Positions 45,688 through 57,721 of a stretch of DNA of 64,000 bases are shown piece by piece (within the stretch, counting starts at the first letter, position 1; each line of letters starts with the position of its first letter). The notes below the pieces were generated by a model, which was not told the origin of the DNA, made no database searches, and saw nothing but the letters and a program-made list of their open reading frames with translations. The position numbers and the translations under genes were made by a program. Source of the DNA: Heliocybe sulcata (Eukaryota; Basidiomycota; Agaricomycetes; Gloeophyllales; Gloeophyllaceae); NCBI GenBank assembly GCA_004369045.1, contig ML213523.1, forward strand, positions 62,001-126,000, written 5' to 3'.

Positions 45688-46605
45688 CTAGAGGGAGTCG
45701 TGCGTCAAGACGAGGTAGGCCTGCAAGCACGCGTCGGCGTGCAGGTCGAGCGTCAGCGCGCACTCTGGCTTCTGCGCGATGGTCTCTGTCATGCCCGCAT
45801 GAGAACGCAGGCGTAGAGGGGCCACTGGGGATAGCTGGAGAGTCGATATCGGGGACAGCCGGAGAGATGAGACGGGGGATAAAGACGGCGTTCCCTCAGA
45901 TTCATCAGCTGCAGCTACGGCATTGGCAACCGCCCACCGCCACTTCTCAACCTTCTCCACCTGTCGCGGCCTGATTGTGTCCGGATCTACGCCATCGCGC
46001 AGCACGAGGTAATCTTTGTCCGCCCAGAGGCTCGATTTCTGCTTGGGACGCCGTGGTAGAGGCTCCCCGAGGAGGAGGCCTGCGAAGCGCAGATCCAGGT
46101 CGGAAACATCGTGCTCCTTGCTATGCCGCCGCTGGATAGGTTTGGGAACCTTGACCGCGTTCGCGCAGGTATGACCCCCGCCTGGGCTCCGGGGGCAGTT
46201 GTTGCGGCAGTACGCTCTGCGCAGCCGCGAACGAACACGTTGCATGCCGTTTGCTCCCCCGAGCAGGCGGAGAGCCTGCTTCGTGCGGGTGGCGGGCGGG
46301 CTCAGGGGAGGGGTGTGAGGCCAGGACGCGGGTCGTGAGGCAGGGATGGTTAATGGGGGGAGTCTAGGTTTAGGTTGGTTGGTGATGTTCGATGATAAAG
46401 TACTTTCAGCCGGCGCGGTGCTTGGGCGAGCGCGGTTTGGCCGAGGACCACTGGGCCTGGGAAGAGGTATGGGCGATGTAATGGTCATTCCGACAGGTAT
46501 TGGGAGGGAGGGAGATGGAACGGGACTTTGAGATGCGGCGTGGTTCGTGGAATTATTCCGGATGGGTTTCGGGGACGCGGAGACAGGGAGTGGGGGGACA
46601 GCCAT
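45688..46605 (-). CDS. Hypothetical protein, Pro/Ser-rich, single exon
   Basis: Uninterrupted frame of 305 codons from ATG 46605 (MAVPPLPVSASPK). The first 110 residues are Pro/Ser/Arg-rich and likely disordered. The middle has a conserved-looking basic Cys-containing stretch (RRAYCRNNCPRSPGGGHTC), then DLDLRFAGLLLGEPLPRRP and KDYLVLRDGVDPDTIRPRQVEKVEKWRWAVANA, then a repeated SP-rich segment (SPVSSLRLSPISTLQLSPVAPLRL). The conserved-looking centre suggests a real basidiomycete orphan. No known domain recognised. The opposite strand is also partly open, as expected at this GC content. Confidence 0.65.
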   Translation of the reverse strand: MAVPPLPVSASPKPIRNNSTNHAASQSPVPSPSLPIPVGMTITSPIPLPRPSGPRPNRARPSTAPAESTLSSNITNQPKPRLPPLTIPASRPASWPHTPPLSPPATRTKQALRLLGGANGMQRVRSRLRRAYCRNNCPRSPGGGHTCANAVKVPKPIQRRHSKEHDVSDLDLRFAGLLLGEPLPRRPKQKSSLWADKDYLVLRDGVDPDTIRPRQVEKVEKWRWAVANAVAAADESEGTPSLSPVSSLRLSPISTLQLSPVAPLRLRSHAGMTETIAQKPECALTLDLHADACLQAYLVLTHDSL

Positions 46606-47535
46606 TAGGGATGAAAGAGCGAGTATTAGGGAGAGGGATGTGTATACTTCTAGTGAGCGATGGAGACAGAGAAGAGAAAAAATGGGCCTCGCCGTGCGCG
46701 CGGGACGTTATTTTATGTACTGTTTCAGACATGGGAATTGTCTGCTGGCGGAGTCGCTTACTGCGACAAGCGGGATTGGTGCCGACGCGAAGACGCATGG
46801 GAAGCGGTGATGGAATCATAAAGGCGCGGTAGCGGCGTCGGTCGAGATACATCCCTCCCGAGCCTGATACCGCTTCCACTTAATGATTCGGAGCTGAAAC
46901 TAAAGTTGGAGATAACAGTTGTCAGTAAGATATTGCCATTGAGTATAAACCGTATTTTGAACTCGAGGGTGGGACGAAACAGAAGTCCAAGAGAGCCTGC
47001 AGCTCGGTGTGCGGTACTAACGCTGATGGCGCATCAAAACGTATTGACAGCGTTCTTGGGATCGAAATGCTGTGCACCGTCGGAACTTGCCGTCCTCCAC
47101 TGCAGTACCCACTTGAGGCTCCGTTCATATTGTCAAGACTTCCGTCCTGAACACCGACCGTGCTACTCGACGTCTGTGCTGAAGTGACCGGAAATCGTGC
47201 TTTCTATAGGCCAGAACTCGCCGGAACTTCACCTACACGAAGCAACACGGAAGTTCCTTATAAATGACCTCGTGTCTGAAGCGTCTGTCTGTGCTTGGAT
47301 CAAGTCCAAATATCCTGGCGCCGTGGCGCTTATGGCACTAAATAATACTGCGGGATGGAACTCGGTAGGACGGCTTGCAGAAAGATTCATCCTGCTCTCT
47401 CAAACTCGAGGGCGCCCGTTGAGGGCTCACTATTGCTCCAAGGCTCAGTATGATATGCTATCTACCCGTTGAGGGCCTAATCTCTCCAATCGCATCCACG
47501 ACGCTGCTTTCTGCTTTCTGCTTCACCATGCCGAT
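46606..47535. other. Intergenic region, nothing convincing
   Basis: About 930 bases upstream of the hypothetical gene and downstream of the methyltransferase. Open frames on the plus strand (for example 47197-47472) begin at non-ATG codons and show no family resemblance. Confidence 0.45.
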
Positions 47536-49471
47536 CTACACCGGGACAGTCTCAGATATCAGGAATCCGAAAGGCGTGTCGTCTCTTCTGTGCGCCTGGA
47601 TAGGCTTCCAGCCGGTCTTTTGGCACAGATCGGCGAGGTGCGCAAGTGTACGCTCCTGGGCGTTGAAGTTCGTGAACATCTAGGAAGAGTTGTGTTAACG
47701 ATCCGCGCTCAGCACGAATGCTTGAGGAAGGGCGCTTACCGCCATGTCGAGGGCATACGTCGTCGCACTCCCTTTCCCGAAGTTGGCTAGCAATGGGGCT
47801 GGGGCGGCGCTGACCTTTGCTCCTGGGATGGTGCGCGCTGCAACCGAGTCATCAGGGCAGGCGTACGGGATCATGAAGTCACCTAAATCAACGCCGTCTT
47901 CGTTAGCAACACTTCCATCCGGGCACGTAGGATCATAGACGGACCAATGAGCAGCTTCGTCGCTGGCTTGGCCGCCGCGCGCAGGTTCTTCAGGATCCGG
48001 ATGCATTCGCTGTCGGGCCAATCGTGAAGCACGGTACGGAGCAGGTAGACGGAGGCCGGGGTGTTGGTCGGGAGAGCGGGTTGGGGTTGGAAGAACTCGT
48101 GTGCTATGAAGTGGGCGTCAAGATGAGAAGAGGAGAAAGATGTACGAAGTAACGGACCTTGGAATTGAACTCTGTTAGAGTTGATCGCTTCTGGGAAGAC
48201 CTCTTTCCAGTACTGGTTACACAGTATCAGCGAGACGGAACTGGCCTATCCAGCATTACACTTACAGCGACACCGTGATCGCAAACTTGTTCTCGTTCCT
48301 GGATGACGATGCGGACGTTCGGGAACGCCCTCGCAATGTACATAGCCGGCATACCCGTCCCGCCTCCGACATCCACGAGAACGTCGTCTGGGCCCATCGA
48401 CGCCCAGTCATATCCTGTCTCTGAATGAGCGCCATAGTCGCAGCCAGCCAAGCTGCTGCTTACCGTGTAGAATCGCATCGGGGCTGTTCCAGAGACTCGT
48501 GGCGCGCATGGCTGCGGAGTAGCGCAGCAGTCGCCGCTCGTTCCCGGGGAGCTCGATCCACCAGAAGAACTGCTTATCTGTCTTTGACCACTCTTGCAGT
48601 GGCGCGTGGAGAGGGTCGAAGCTGTGGCCTTTCACGGGGGAGGACATGGTTTCCCAGAGGTGGGAATTTGACTTCATCACCTCGTCCGTGCTAGATGCGT
48701 ACTTGGGATCAGAGGTGACTAGCTAGAGGACGGTCAGGAACTTACACGTGGTCGATGAATCCTGCGACACCCGAAGTGCCGCTGTGCTTGTCGGCGTTGC
48801 TGTAGATTTCGGGGTGGTGAGTCCAAGGACTATGGTAGCTGCTGGATGGCTTACGCTGAGAAGAGGTACTCGGAAGGCTTCCCAGTGTCGATGTAAGAGG
48901 ATATCCGGTTCGTGGCGAAAACGTTCGGTTTCACTTCTCGGAATATGTGGTTACTGGCAAGTACGCGGAGGACACGGGCTGATGATAAGAGCCATTGTCA
49001 GCCTCTGCGCAGCCTGACTTCAGTGTGGAGTGACGAACCCAGTTTCGTTGGCTCGAGCCCATTCTTGGCTGCTATCTCATTGACATGAAGACCTGCAGGT
49101 CCCGCCTCGCGGAGGATCTCCGGTACGTTGGACTCTTCTGCTACGCGGATGCAGGATGACAAGGTAAACTGAGGAGGATTATGCGATCATGACAAGGAAA
49201 GGATGTCATAATGATCACTTACGGCGAACATGGAATCCATGTTGTGAATGAAAGGCGTCCGGACGGATGCGATGAGCTGGTAGGAGGCGCCCACAACAGC
49301 ATTGACTGTCTCGACGATCTCGGGGTCACCCAGGGCGGCTTCTGAGGGGCTTGTCGAGTATGGCTCGTCGAGGTTGGGGAACTCCAAGTTCTTTGCTGCG
49401 TAGAACGCCTCGAGCTTGTCGATCGAGTCGTCGATGATGCCCCGCAGGGCTTTGAGCGTTTTGATCGTCAT
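47536..49471 (-). CDS. SAM-dependent O-methyltransferase (COMT-like family)
   Basis: Transfers a methyl group from S-adenosylmethionine, most often to a phenolic hydroxyl. The ATG at 49471 opens MTIKTLKALRGIIDDSIDK. An N-terminal dimerisation domain with winged helix (LREAGPAGLHVNEIAAKNG, LARVLRVLASNHIFRE) is followed by HSFDPLHAPLQEWSK and the Rossmann core VLVDVGGGTGMPAMYIARAFPN with the SAM loop. Later the catalytic base motif LRTVLHDWPDSECIRILKNL and ALDMAMFTNFNAQERTL, ending GFLISETVPV at TAG 47536. About eight introns, all short. Fungal members occur both in secondary metabolism and lignin-phenol handling; no partner synthase lies beside it. Confidence 0.9.
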
Positions 49472-50382
49472 GCTGATTCTACCGCGGGTGGGGAGGTAAG
49501 ATAGCCACAGGAGGGTAGCTGTGCATTATCTATTTATTGTTATACCCCAGGCCAGAGAAGGTCAGCCTATCAGCTTCGGGGAATGCACCCTGAGAGTAAG
49601 CATGAGAATAAGAAGTAGATGTAATCGAGGGCAGGTGGTTTGTGGTGAATTGGTGCTGCCGAGGGTGCGCAATCGTTGCTTGTTGTGGAACTGTCATGTT
49701 ATACACGGCCGGTATCACAAGATACATATAGCCGCGATGTGAACTACAGCCTATGTGGATAATCCGTTTATCAGCGACAGCTTACAGGACGCCGGATGGC
49801 ATCAACAACCTGCGTTAAGTACGTCATCACAATGAGGCATTCCGGTGAGCAAACTTAGCAATAGGCAGTGATCATTCATACGAGATTCGCTGGTATCTTG
49901 CATCTCGAACAGGTTGCCGCTTCTTCAGGCCAAGACAACCTAGGTCAATCCACGAGAACGTTCCCAGAGAGCGTACGTATTTTTGGTTGCCTGAGAGCCA
50001 CAGTAGCGGTAAAATAGTCTCTACCTTGACATACACCGTAGGCCAGTCACGTCTCATTCAAAATCAGTCTCTCCGCAGCCTGCACTGTGCGCAGCGGCTT
50101 GGCGCGATGCACAGTGCAGGCTGAGGCTATTCCGATCCGCCAGTACAAAAGGGAGAGTTAGGCCAAAAGTCTGAGCACAGTTGCCCTCCCATTTCCACCA
50201 GAAGTGCGTTCCATCAGCGACCAAAGGTTCAAGAAACGAGACAGTCAGGAAGAAAAGAGAAACGACTCGGCGGTGCCACAAAATTCTAGATTCGGTATCC
50301 TGGGAAAGGTGACGCATAGGACTCGGGGGACCGCCTGCACTCTCCTCTACTGATACATTCCAAGCTATACCTCGACGCCGTC
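49472..50382. other. Divergent intergenic region
   Basis: Contains the promoters of the methyltransferase and fimbrin. The only structured element is the hairpin at 50076-50123. No gene supported. Confidence 0.5.
50076..50123. repeat. Perfect 15-bp inverted repeat upstream of fimbrin
   Basis: CAGCCTGCACTGTGC (50076-50090) and GCACAGTGCAGGCTG (50109-50123) are exact reverse complements separated by 18 bases. It lies 260 bases before the fimbrin start and could form a stable hairpin or be a dyad binding site. Confidence 0.85.
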
Positions 50383-52689
50383 ATGCAGGCTATTCGTCTT
50401 CAGAAAAAGTACCCAGAAGTCAGCCAGGATGAGATGTTTGATCTCATCAACCGCTTCAAGTGAGTTCCCGCTGCGATCTGCGGAATCAGTGAGCTGATGG
50501 CATCTCTATGTAGCTCAATCGACACGGATGTGCCAGGTCGAGTGGACAAGTCTGCCGTCTTGCACGCTTTGGAATCGCAGGGAGAGTCCTACGACAGAGC
50601 ACGAGAAACTTTGAAGCATGTCAGCGTCGACGCGAGTGGGAAAGTGGAGCTCGAGGACTGGGTGGAGGTGAGAAGCCTCCTTTACAGTGCACCGCATAAA
50701 TCTCACATTTCCGTAGTTGCACGTCAAGTTACGTTCCGAGAAGCAGACAGTTCTGCCTACAAAGGCAGGCAAGGTCACCGTGCAGGGATCCAATGCGAAC
50801 GTCAGCCATACTATCAACGAGGATGAGCGGCGCGAATTCACGAATCATATCAATGCTGTAGGTCTGACTATGAAGAAACCTTACATCCTACTGACGTGAA
50901 ACCAGGTCTTGGAGGGTGATGGCGATGTCGGATCACGTATACCTATCCCTACGAACACCATGCAGCTCTTCGACGAGTGCCGCGACGGCCTTATCCTCTG
51001 TAAACTCATCAACGACTCCGTCCCGGACACGATCGATATGCGTGTACTGAATAAACCCACCGCTCGCAAGCCACTGAACGCATTCCAGATCACCGAGAAC
51101 AATAACATCGTCATCACCTCCGCCAAAGCCATCGGCTGCTCCGTCGTGAACATCGGCTCGTCCGACATCGCGGAGGGCCGCGAGCACCTGATCCTCGGCC
51201 TGATCTGGCAGATCATCCGCCGCGGCCTGCTCAGCAACGTCGATATCAAGCTTCATCCCGAGTTGTACCGTCTTTGCGAGGAGGGCGAGACGGTCGAGGA
51301 CCTGCTGAAGCTGACGCCTGACCAGATTCTGCTGCGCTGGTTCAACTACCACTTGAAGCAGGCAGGCTGGAAACGGAGAGTGAACAACTTCAGCAAGGAC
51401 GTGAAGGATGGCGAAAACTACACTGTTCTCTTGCACCAGCTGAAGCCCAACGACTGCTCCCTGGACCCGCTACAAACCCGCGACCTCAAGACGCGTGCTG
51501 AGCAAGTAAGCAGTGCACGCCATCCCATCCGCATTCTCTGACTCCCCGCAGGTCCTGCAAAACGCCGCGAATATCGGCTGCCGCAAATACCTCACGCCGG
51601 CGTCCCTGCTCTCGGGCAACCCGCGCCTCAACCTCGCCTTCGTCGCCAACCTGTTCAACAACCACCCCGGGCTCGAGCCGCTGGACGAGCAGGAGGCGAA
51701 GGACTACGGCGTGGTCGAGGACTTTGACGCGGAGGGCGAGCGCGAGGCGCGCGTGTTCACATTGTGGCTCAACTCGCTCAACGTCGACCCTGCCGTATTC
51801 AACCTGTTCGAGAATATCAAGGATGGGCTGGTGATTCTGCAGGCGTTTGACAGGATCCTTCCGGGCTCGGTCGTGTGGCGGCGCGTGAGCAAGCCGAAGG
51901 GCGGGAGTATTAGTGTGAGTTATCCGCCTCCGGAGGCGGACGGCGAGGAGGCGGAGGAGCTGGGGATCACGCCGAACCAGCCGCAGCTGAGCCGGTTCAA
52001 GTGCGTGGAGAATACGAATTACGCGGTGGAGCTTGCGAAGCAGAATGGGATGCACCTTGTGGGGATCCAGGGCGCGGATATCGTGGATGGGAGGAAGACG
52101 CTTGTGCTCGGGCTGGTTTGGCAGTTGATGAGGTGCGCTGCGTGTTGCTGTGATGCGGTGATGATGGCTGATTGGTGGCCGTAGGATGAGCATCACCAAG
52201 ACCCTCACTTCTTTGTCCAAGACGGGCCAGGGCCGCCCGATCAGCGACACGGAGATGCTCAAGTGGGCGAACACGACCGCCCAGAAAGCGAAGCCCGGCG
52301 CAAAACAGATCCGGTCGTTCAAGGACCCGTCGCTTACCACGGGCCTGTTCTTCCTCGACTTGTTGGAGGGGATCAAGCCGGGGATCGTGGATCCGAGTAT
52401 GGTGATTAATGTTAGTGAGAGCGGGGATTATGAGGAGAGGAGGCAGAATGGTCAGTGGTTCTGCGATAGCTGGGGGATGAGTGCTGACTGGGGCGTCATA
52501 CAGCGAAATTGGCGATTTCGATTGCGAGGAAGATGAATGCGCTGATTTTCTTGGTTCCGGAGGATATCGTGGATGTCCGAGCGCGTTTGGTATGTCACTT
52601 GTCCTCAGACCGCGCTGTACCTCCTGACCAGACTCGCGCAGATCATGACCTTTGTCGGGAGTCTGATGAGCATTGCGCAGGCACAATGA
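50383..52689 (+). CDS. SAC6: Fimbrin / plastin, actin-bundling protein
   Basis: Cross-links actin filaments in patches and cables during endocytosis and polar growth. The ATG at 50383 opens MQAIRLQKKYPEVSQ. An N-terminal EF-hand-like region (DTDVPGRVDKSAVLHALES, DASGKVELEDWVE) is followed by four calponin-homology domains. CH1: DECRDGLILCKLINDSVPDT with KPLNAFQITENNNIV. CH2: LLRWFNYHLKQAGWKRRVNNF. CH3: FTLWLNSLNVDPAVFNLFEN with FKCVENTNYAVELAK. CH4: MLKWANTTAQKAKPGAKQIR with SLTTGLFFLDLLEGIKPGIVD. The final exon joins ALIFLVPEDIVDV to a short end IMTFVGSLMSIAQAQ. The first EF-hand loop is poorly conserved for Ca binding, as in other fungi. Identity is secure; some exon borders approximate. 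Confidence 0.95.
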
Positions 52690-52860
52690 ACGTGCACGGC
52701 CGCGAGAGTTGCATGAGACGGCGCCAAGATGACTCGGAATTCAAGTTGTACAAAGCATTGGATATTAGCGGTTCAGGAATAATATGTATTGTCTTTGTTA
52801 ATGCGATTGCTGAATACAGGATGTTTCAATCAATGGAGAACGACGAGTGGCTTACGGACC

Positions 52861-55207
52861 CTAAGTAGCTCGCCCAGCCTGTGCCTTCCCCTCTCTCCAC
52901 ACCTCCATCTCGGCCTGCACCCGCCCTGTCAACTCTCTCACCTCTCGTCCGACCTCCCCTCCTCCTGCAGCAAGGCCGAAGGCGATGTCGAGCTCGCGGC
53001 GCGCGCGCTGGAGAGTCTGGAGGGCGAGGGCGAGACGGGGGGCGTGGTGCGGCGGGAAGGAGGGTGTGGAAGGAGGGGCGGGCGGCCACGGCTCGTCCAC
53101 GGCCAGCAGCTTTCCGAGCTCCGCGAGCGCGAGTGCGCGGACGGGGTGGCCTTCGCGCAGGGTAGAGGTGAGGCCTCGTACGACGCGGGCTTGGGTCGTG
53201 AGGAGGGCGTCGAGGAGGGATTGCGCTTTCTGGGCGTGTTGTCTCTCCTGATCGTTTAGGGCATGTTCCTGCCCTGGTGCAGAGGGAGCCTGGAATTAGG
53301 TGAGAGGAGCAAGGGAAGGCAAGAAGTGTGCTTACGAGTGAGGGGAGAGAGGAGAGGGTGGAAGTGAGAGAAGGGAGGGAGAGGTGGGCGTGTAGGCGGA
53401 GGAGAGCGAGGAGAGGGTGGGTAGAGGGGGGAAGAGAGAGGGCGGTGAGGTGGGCGGTTAGGTTGGAGGTTAGGCGGTGCGCGCGGGTCGGGTCTAGGGT
53501 GAATGAGAGGATGAGAGAGGAAGGGGGCAACGAGGCTTAGCGGGGATTCCAAATAAAAGTACAAGTATGCGAAAGCAGAAGAGGAGAGAAAGAGGAGACA
53601 ACGAAAGAAAGAGCACTCACCTGAATCTTGCACTCTCTCCGCCTCCTTCAACCCTTCGCTGCCTACTCGGACTGCGTCCTGCACTTCGGTCACCGTTGAA
53701 GGAGGGATGGGGTGTTGGTTCGTGCATTCGAGGATTTCCTCGGTTTTGACTTCATTTGATGAGTTCGCATCGGATTCGGGAGGAACTGAGGGAAGTCAGG
53801 TTCGGGAGGGGATAGAGAGGGAGACGGAAATGCACCTCTCCAAATTCCTCCGCAGCCATTTCTTGGACACATCACTGCTTCTCTCGGATCCACGCCCTGT
53901 GTCGTGCATAAAGAGCAGCTGCATCTGAAGTCGTATGTCTCGAGCAGGGATTGCTGGCGGAGCGGGGTTGGGAGGGTGATGTCGATGTAGGATGTGAAGA
54001 TCTAGGTCCCAATTCGCACTGAGTACCGTATATCACGAAGAAAAAGAAGGAAGAGAGGCAGGAAAGGAGACAACAGGCCAGAAGAAGCTTACCTCCTCGC
54101 CCGGCTCGATATCCCGCATGCAGATAACACGCAGCTTGAGATCCGCTGAAGAATGGAAAGAGGGAAAGACGATGACGGCAGAAGGATCGCAGGAGTGGTT
54201 GAAGAGGGCGGCGAGGGGAGAGAGGAGGACGCCGAGGGGTGTAAGGGTAGGACTGGAAAGGGTGATGGCGTTGGTTGTGAACTTGTCGAAGGCTGGGATC
54301 AGTGGTGGGAGAGAGGAGAGGATAGCAGAGCAGGAAGAACACACTCGTGCTATGACATCAGCTACACCGCCCGCGCCTTGTACTCCGTATTTAAGCAGTT
54401 GTTCGGGGCCGGAGATGCCCATGAAGCGGACGAGGGCGTGGGCGAGGTGGGTATGAGTTGGTGCTTGCGCAACTGGGCGGCCTACGGAATTCATTCAGCC
54501 ATGTTTTCTGGGGGGACAGGAAGGCGTACTGGACTGCATTGAAGCTAGTTGTCGTGTCTGCAGTAGAAGATGAATAAGAGCGCTGGCGAGCCAGAACAGA
54601 ACACACAAATAAACTCTGCAGCCCGTTGGCGGCGATCGCCCAGAGCATCCTCCCGAGACAGCGGACGGCATCGCTCGGTACTGGGTCGTCTGCCGCCCAG
54701 CGGATGAGGGCAGGGCACTCGTGTTTGTGGAGAGCCCAGTCATTGTTCTGGCACGACTAGCGTAGACAACATTAGCGATGAAAGACAGGTAATACCGACG
54801 ACGCACGGCGTTGCAATACCAAACGAGCTTGCACCTTGTACACCTTTTCAGCTCCGCACGCTGGGCGGCGCAGGACGAGCAGTATTCGGAGAGACGGGAC
54901 GTGGAGAGGGCATGGACATGCGGCGGGACCGTTACAACCGTCGCGCCTTTGGTTGTGTTAGACTTGATACGGCACAGGCAACGAGGGGCATACCGCGAGT
55001 GAGCGGTTGGGTGGCGTAGACGCCTCGGCCGCGGTCGGGCGAGCGGCGAATCGACAGCGAGGGCGGGAGCCCGTCGTACGCTTCGAGAGAGGCGTCTGGT
55101 TTGCTACCGGGCGAGTCGTCGGGGGGTGCATCGGTGGGTGGCTTGACAAAGGATCTTGTGTGTTGTTTCGAGGCTTTGGCCGCGCGGAGACCAGCAAAGG
55201 ACGACAT
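52861..55207 (-). CDS. SET-MYND domain protein (SMYD-like lysine methyltransferase)
   Basis: Candidate protein-lysine methyltransferase. The ATG at 55207 opens MSSFAGLRAAKASKQHTRS. The first half of SET (RSPDRGRGVYATQPLTRG) is interrupted by an MYND zinc finger: YCSSCAAQRAELKRCTRCKL, VWYC, then CQNNDWALHKHECPAL. The second half of SET carries LSPLAALFNHSCDPSAVIVF, IEPGEE joined to the IFTSYID block across an intron, and the post-SET YDFRCSCSLC. The C-terminal 150 residues are a TPR-like helical tail (RARRELDIAFGLAAGG) of the SMYD type. Convergent with fimbrin, whose stop lies 170 bases away. Substrate unknown. The order SET(N)-MYND-SET(C) is secure. Confidence 0.9.
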
Positions 55208-55853
55208 TCGATATTCGGTGGCCCGACGCTATATGGTGATTGTACAGCTGGGGCTCGCCTCTCTGGAGTAGACAGATTTTACAGGATCCTGATATTAGAA
55301 TCCGATTTTCTTATCTGGAAGATGCGCTATGAGCGAGTGACCTCGCAGCCAGATGTACAATGCATGCACCTGTGGAGATGAAATAATCAGTCGCTGGTTC
55401 ATGACAGAGCCCTCTCAAGGTGTTTCCAGATGGATAACACTCACCAGTCCCGGGCAAACAAGGTCTCTCGTGAAGGACTGTTCTTCGACATGGAGCGCTC
55501 CGTGACGAAGTACACTTACCAGATGACTGGATAACCACTGCGAGCCGTCTTGCGGGTTACGGGCGGGTTACGGAATGCAGGCCTCACAGCTGTTCTGATC
55601 AAGCGCTCATTAATATTAATGATTAATCAATAGTGGTTACGTTTTGTCGTAGCCACTAGGCTCTCAGCCAGGTGCTTAGCTGGTGCCACAGCCTTGGCAG
55701 TAAATTCATGTACACGTCTCCATTGGTACTGAGTAGATACTGATAACATGATGGTACAATACATTCCGTGCTTAGTGCAAGCAACCTTCTCGCCCACCTT
55801 TAGACTTACACTCGGTCCCTCTTTAGTATTGACGGAAGCTGTTCTGTCGTCTT
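55208..55853. other. Intergenic region, nothing seen
   Basis: About 650 bases between the SET-MYND start and the glutathione transferase stop, without a supported gene. It must hold the SET-MYND promoter and the transferase 3' end. Confidence 0.45.
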
Positions 55854-57102
55854 TCACGGAAGACCCCTGCCCGAGTTGATCGCGTTTGCGACTTGACTCG
55901 TATTCGGGCGGTTATAGGCGTACCTGCAAGCGCATAAGTATCGCCGTCTGAACGTCGGATGGCACGTGGCGCAACACAAAACCATGGAACTTCTGCAACA
56001 CCGATGCAATGCTTGGTGGCTGGCACCGCGGATACATGGACTGATAGAAGCGACGTACCGCTCGTAGCTATCCAGATACAACTGTTCATCGCTGCACGTC
56101 GCCTTGAACGCCGGGTGATCGAACAACCTCTTCAGGTACGCCTCGAATTTCGGGCCTTCAGGGAGTGAAAAGGCGCGATAGTGCTTCAACACGTTCGTCG
56201 CTCTGAAGAGCCCTGTGTACAGACGACTCTGAGCGCGGAATGCGCATGCACAGTAAGCACTCACAAGGCCCGGCCATGACGTCTGTCCACCCGATTTCCC
56301 CGCCCTCTCTCCACAATCCCAGCGCACTCTCTACATTCTCGGTTTCGGCCCTGGAGAAGTGGGATACTAGACCCTCGATGGCGGAGTGGAACTCTTTCCC
56401 GGCCGTGAGCTGGGCCTCTGTTTCTTGGGCTTGAAGGAAGCGATAAAAAGAGGGGACGAGGGTCCGGTTAATGTGGTCGGCTTGGAGGCGGACAAGAGCG
56501 CGCGCATCTGCCATCGAAATCACGGTGAGTGGGAGGGAGCAGGGTCAGAGGAGAAGGGAGAGCGCACATGGGTCAGAGGCGGCCGGAAGCAGAGACCGTT
56601 TCGTCGTGTTTGCTGCGAGGCTGCAGCAAACTGAGCGAAGCAACCAGAGGAAGGGAGAAGTACGGCGCACTCTTCGAGGTATTCCAAGATAACTGTGCTC
56701 TCATTCAGCCCACGCGGAGGAGAGAAGGTCTCGAGTTTGAGACCTGGCACCAGCCCCTTTGGGGAGACTTCGAGGAGTGCGGGCGGTTTCTTGTACGGAT
56801 CGACTTCGTCTGTGCATGTGCCGCTTCACTCGATTCTGATCTGAACGAAATCCGACCATACTAACAGTACTACAATCGCCTTGGTATAAGCACACAATAT
56901 AGCAAGAGATACAAGGAAAATCGTCGCGTACCTTGTACCCTATACCGAGATATTCGAGCGCGACCCACACGCGCTGAACGAACGGGCAGAAACACGCTGC
57001 GAAGAAGGTGATTTCGGACGGCGAGGTGTGCGCATCGGCGGTTTGGAGAGCGGCGCCGGTGCAGGAGGTATGATAAGATTTGTTCGTGTCTTGGGCGGGC
57101 AT
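55854..57102 (-). CDS. Glutathione S-transferase, omega-like
   Basis: Glutathione-dependent thioltransferase or dehydroascorbate reductase candidate. The ATG at 57102 opens MPAQDTNKSYHTSC. The thioredoxin-fold N-domain has ITFFAACFCPFVQRVWVALEYLGI with the omega-type catalytic Cys in CPFVQR, then a VSPKGLVPGLKLE cis-Pro loop and LNESTVILEYLEE for glutathione binding. The helical C-domain includes DARALVRLQADHINRTLVPSF, HSAIEGLVSHFS and GGEIGWTDVMAGP. The last exons give EAYLKRLFDHPAFKATCSDE, YLDSYERY and NRPNTSQVANAINSGRGLP, stop 55854. A GTACGT donor inside YERY joins in phase to the last exon. Class assignment rests on the CPF motif. Confidence 0.9.
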
Positions 57103-57721
57103 TGTGGGTGGTGGGCGAGGCGGAAGAGGGACGAGAAGAGAAGATGGCAGGCCGGCCCGGGGTAAACCAAACGAAGACTAGTACGGCCTTTCTGACTCGT
57201 ATTTTTTCTCTCTCTGCGTTGCGCACCACGGCGACGAGACGGGATCTTCTTCCCAAGCGAATGCTCTGTCTCTTCTTCTTTCCCCGCAGTCACGAAAGAC
57301 GACATCGAAGGTATACGCTCAAGTATCTGTTCATCACCAGCTGGATTACAGCGAGCGCATTTCACTCCATTTTTGCGAGTTCCATAGGCCTAAGGTGCTG
57401 CATTGCGATATACACTTCCAGGCAATTTGTATTACTGAAATCTCACATCAAGGTGTATTTTACAGCTTACCACGCGTCACTCGAAACGGACAAAATGTGA
57501 AGGCGGCGATTTTGGGTCGTCCAACAAGAGAAGATGCAAGGAGTGTGTAATGGTAGGTGATGGGTACGAGCATACACCTACTGAGAACTGCTAGAGCACC
57601 CGTGATGGGCAGTTACGGAGATAAAAGAGAAAGGCAGTAAGGAGCGTGACAGGGTAGGTGATCGTCTATGATACAATGCGCATATATATACTGAAAATTT
57701 TGTGAAGAGCGGTCCCGACGT
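57103..57721. other. Intergenic region
   Basis: Transferase promoter and 3' flank of the next gene; no gene supported. Confidence 0.45.

Noticed and set aside
47197-47472. A 91-codon plus-strand frame downstream of the methyltransferase
   Set aside because: GTG start, no motif, no splice partner.
51486-52376. A 296-codon minus-strand frame opposite fimbrin
   Set aside because: Antisense shadow; the plus-strand CH domains are clear.
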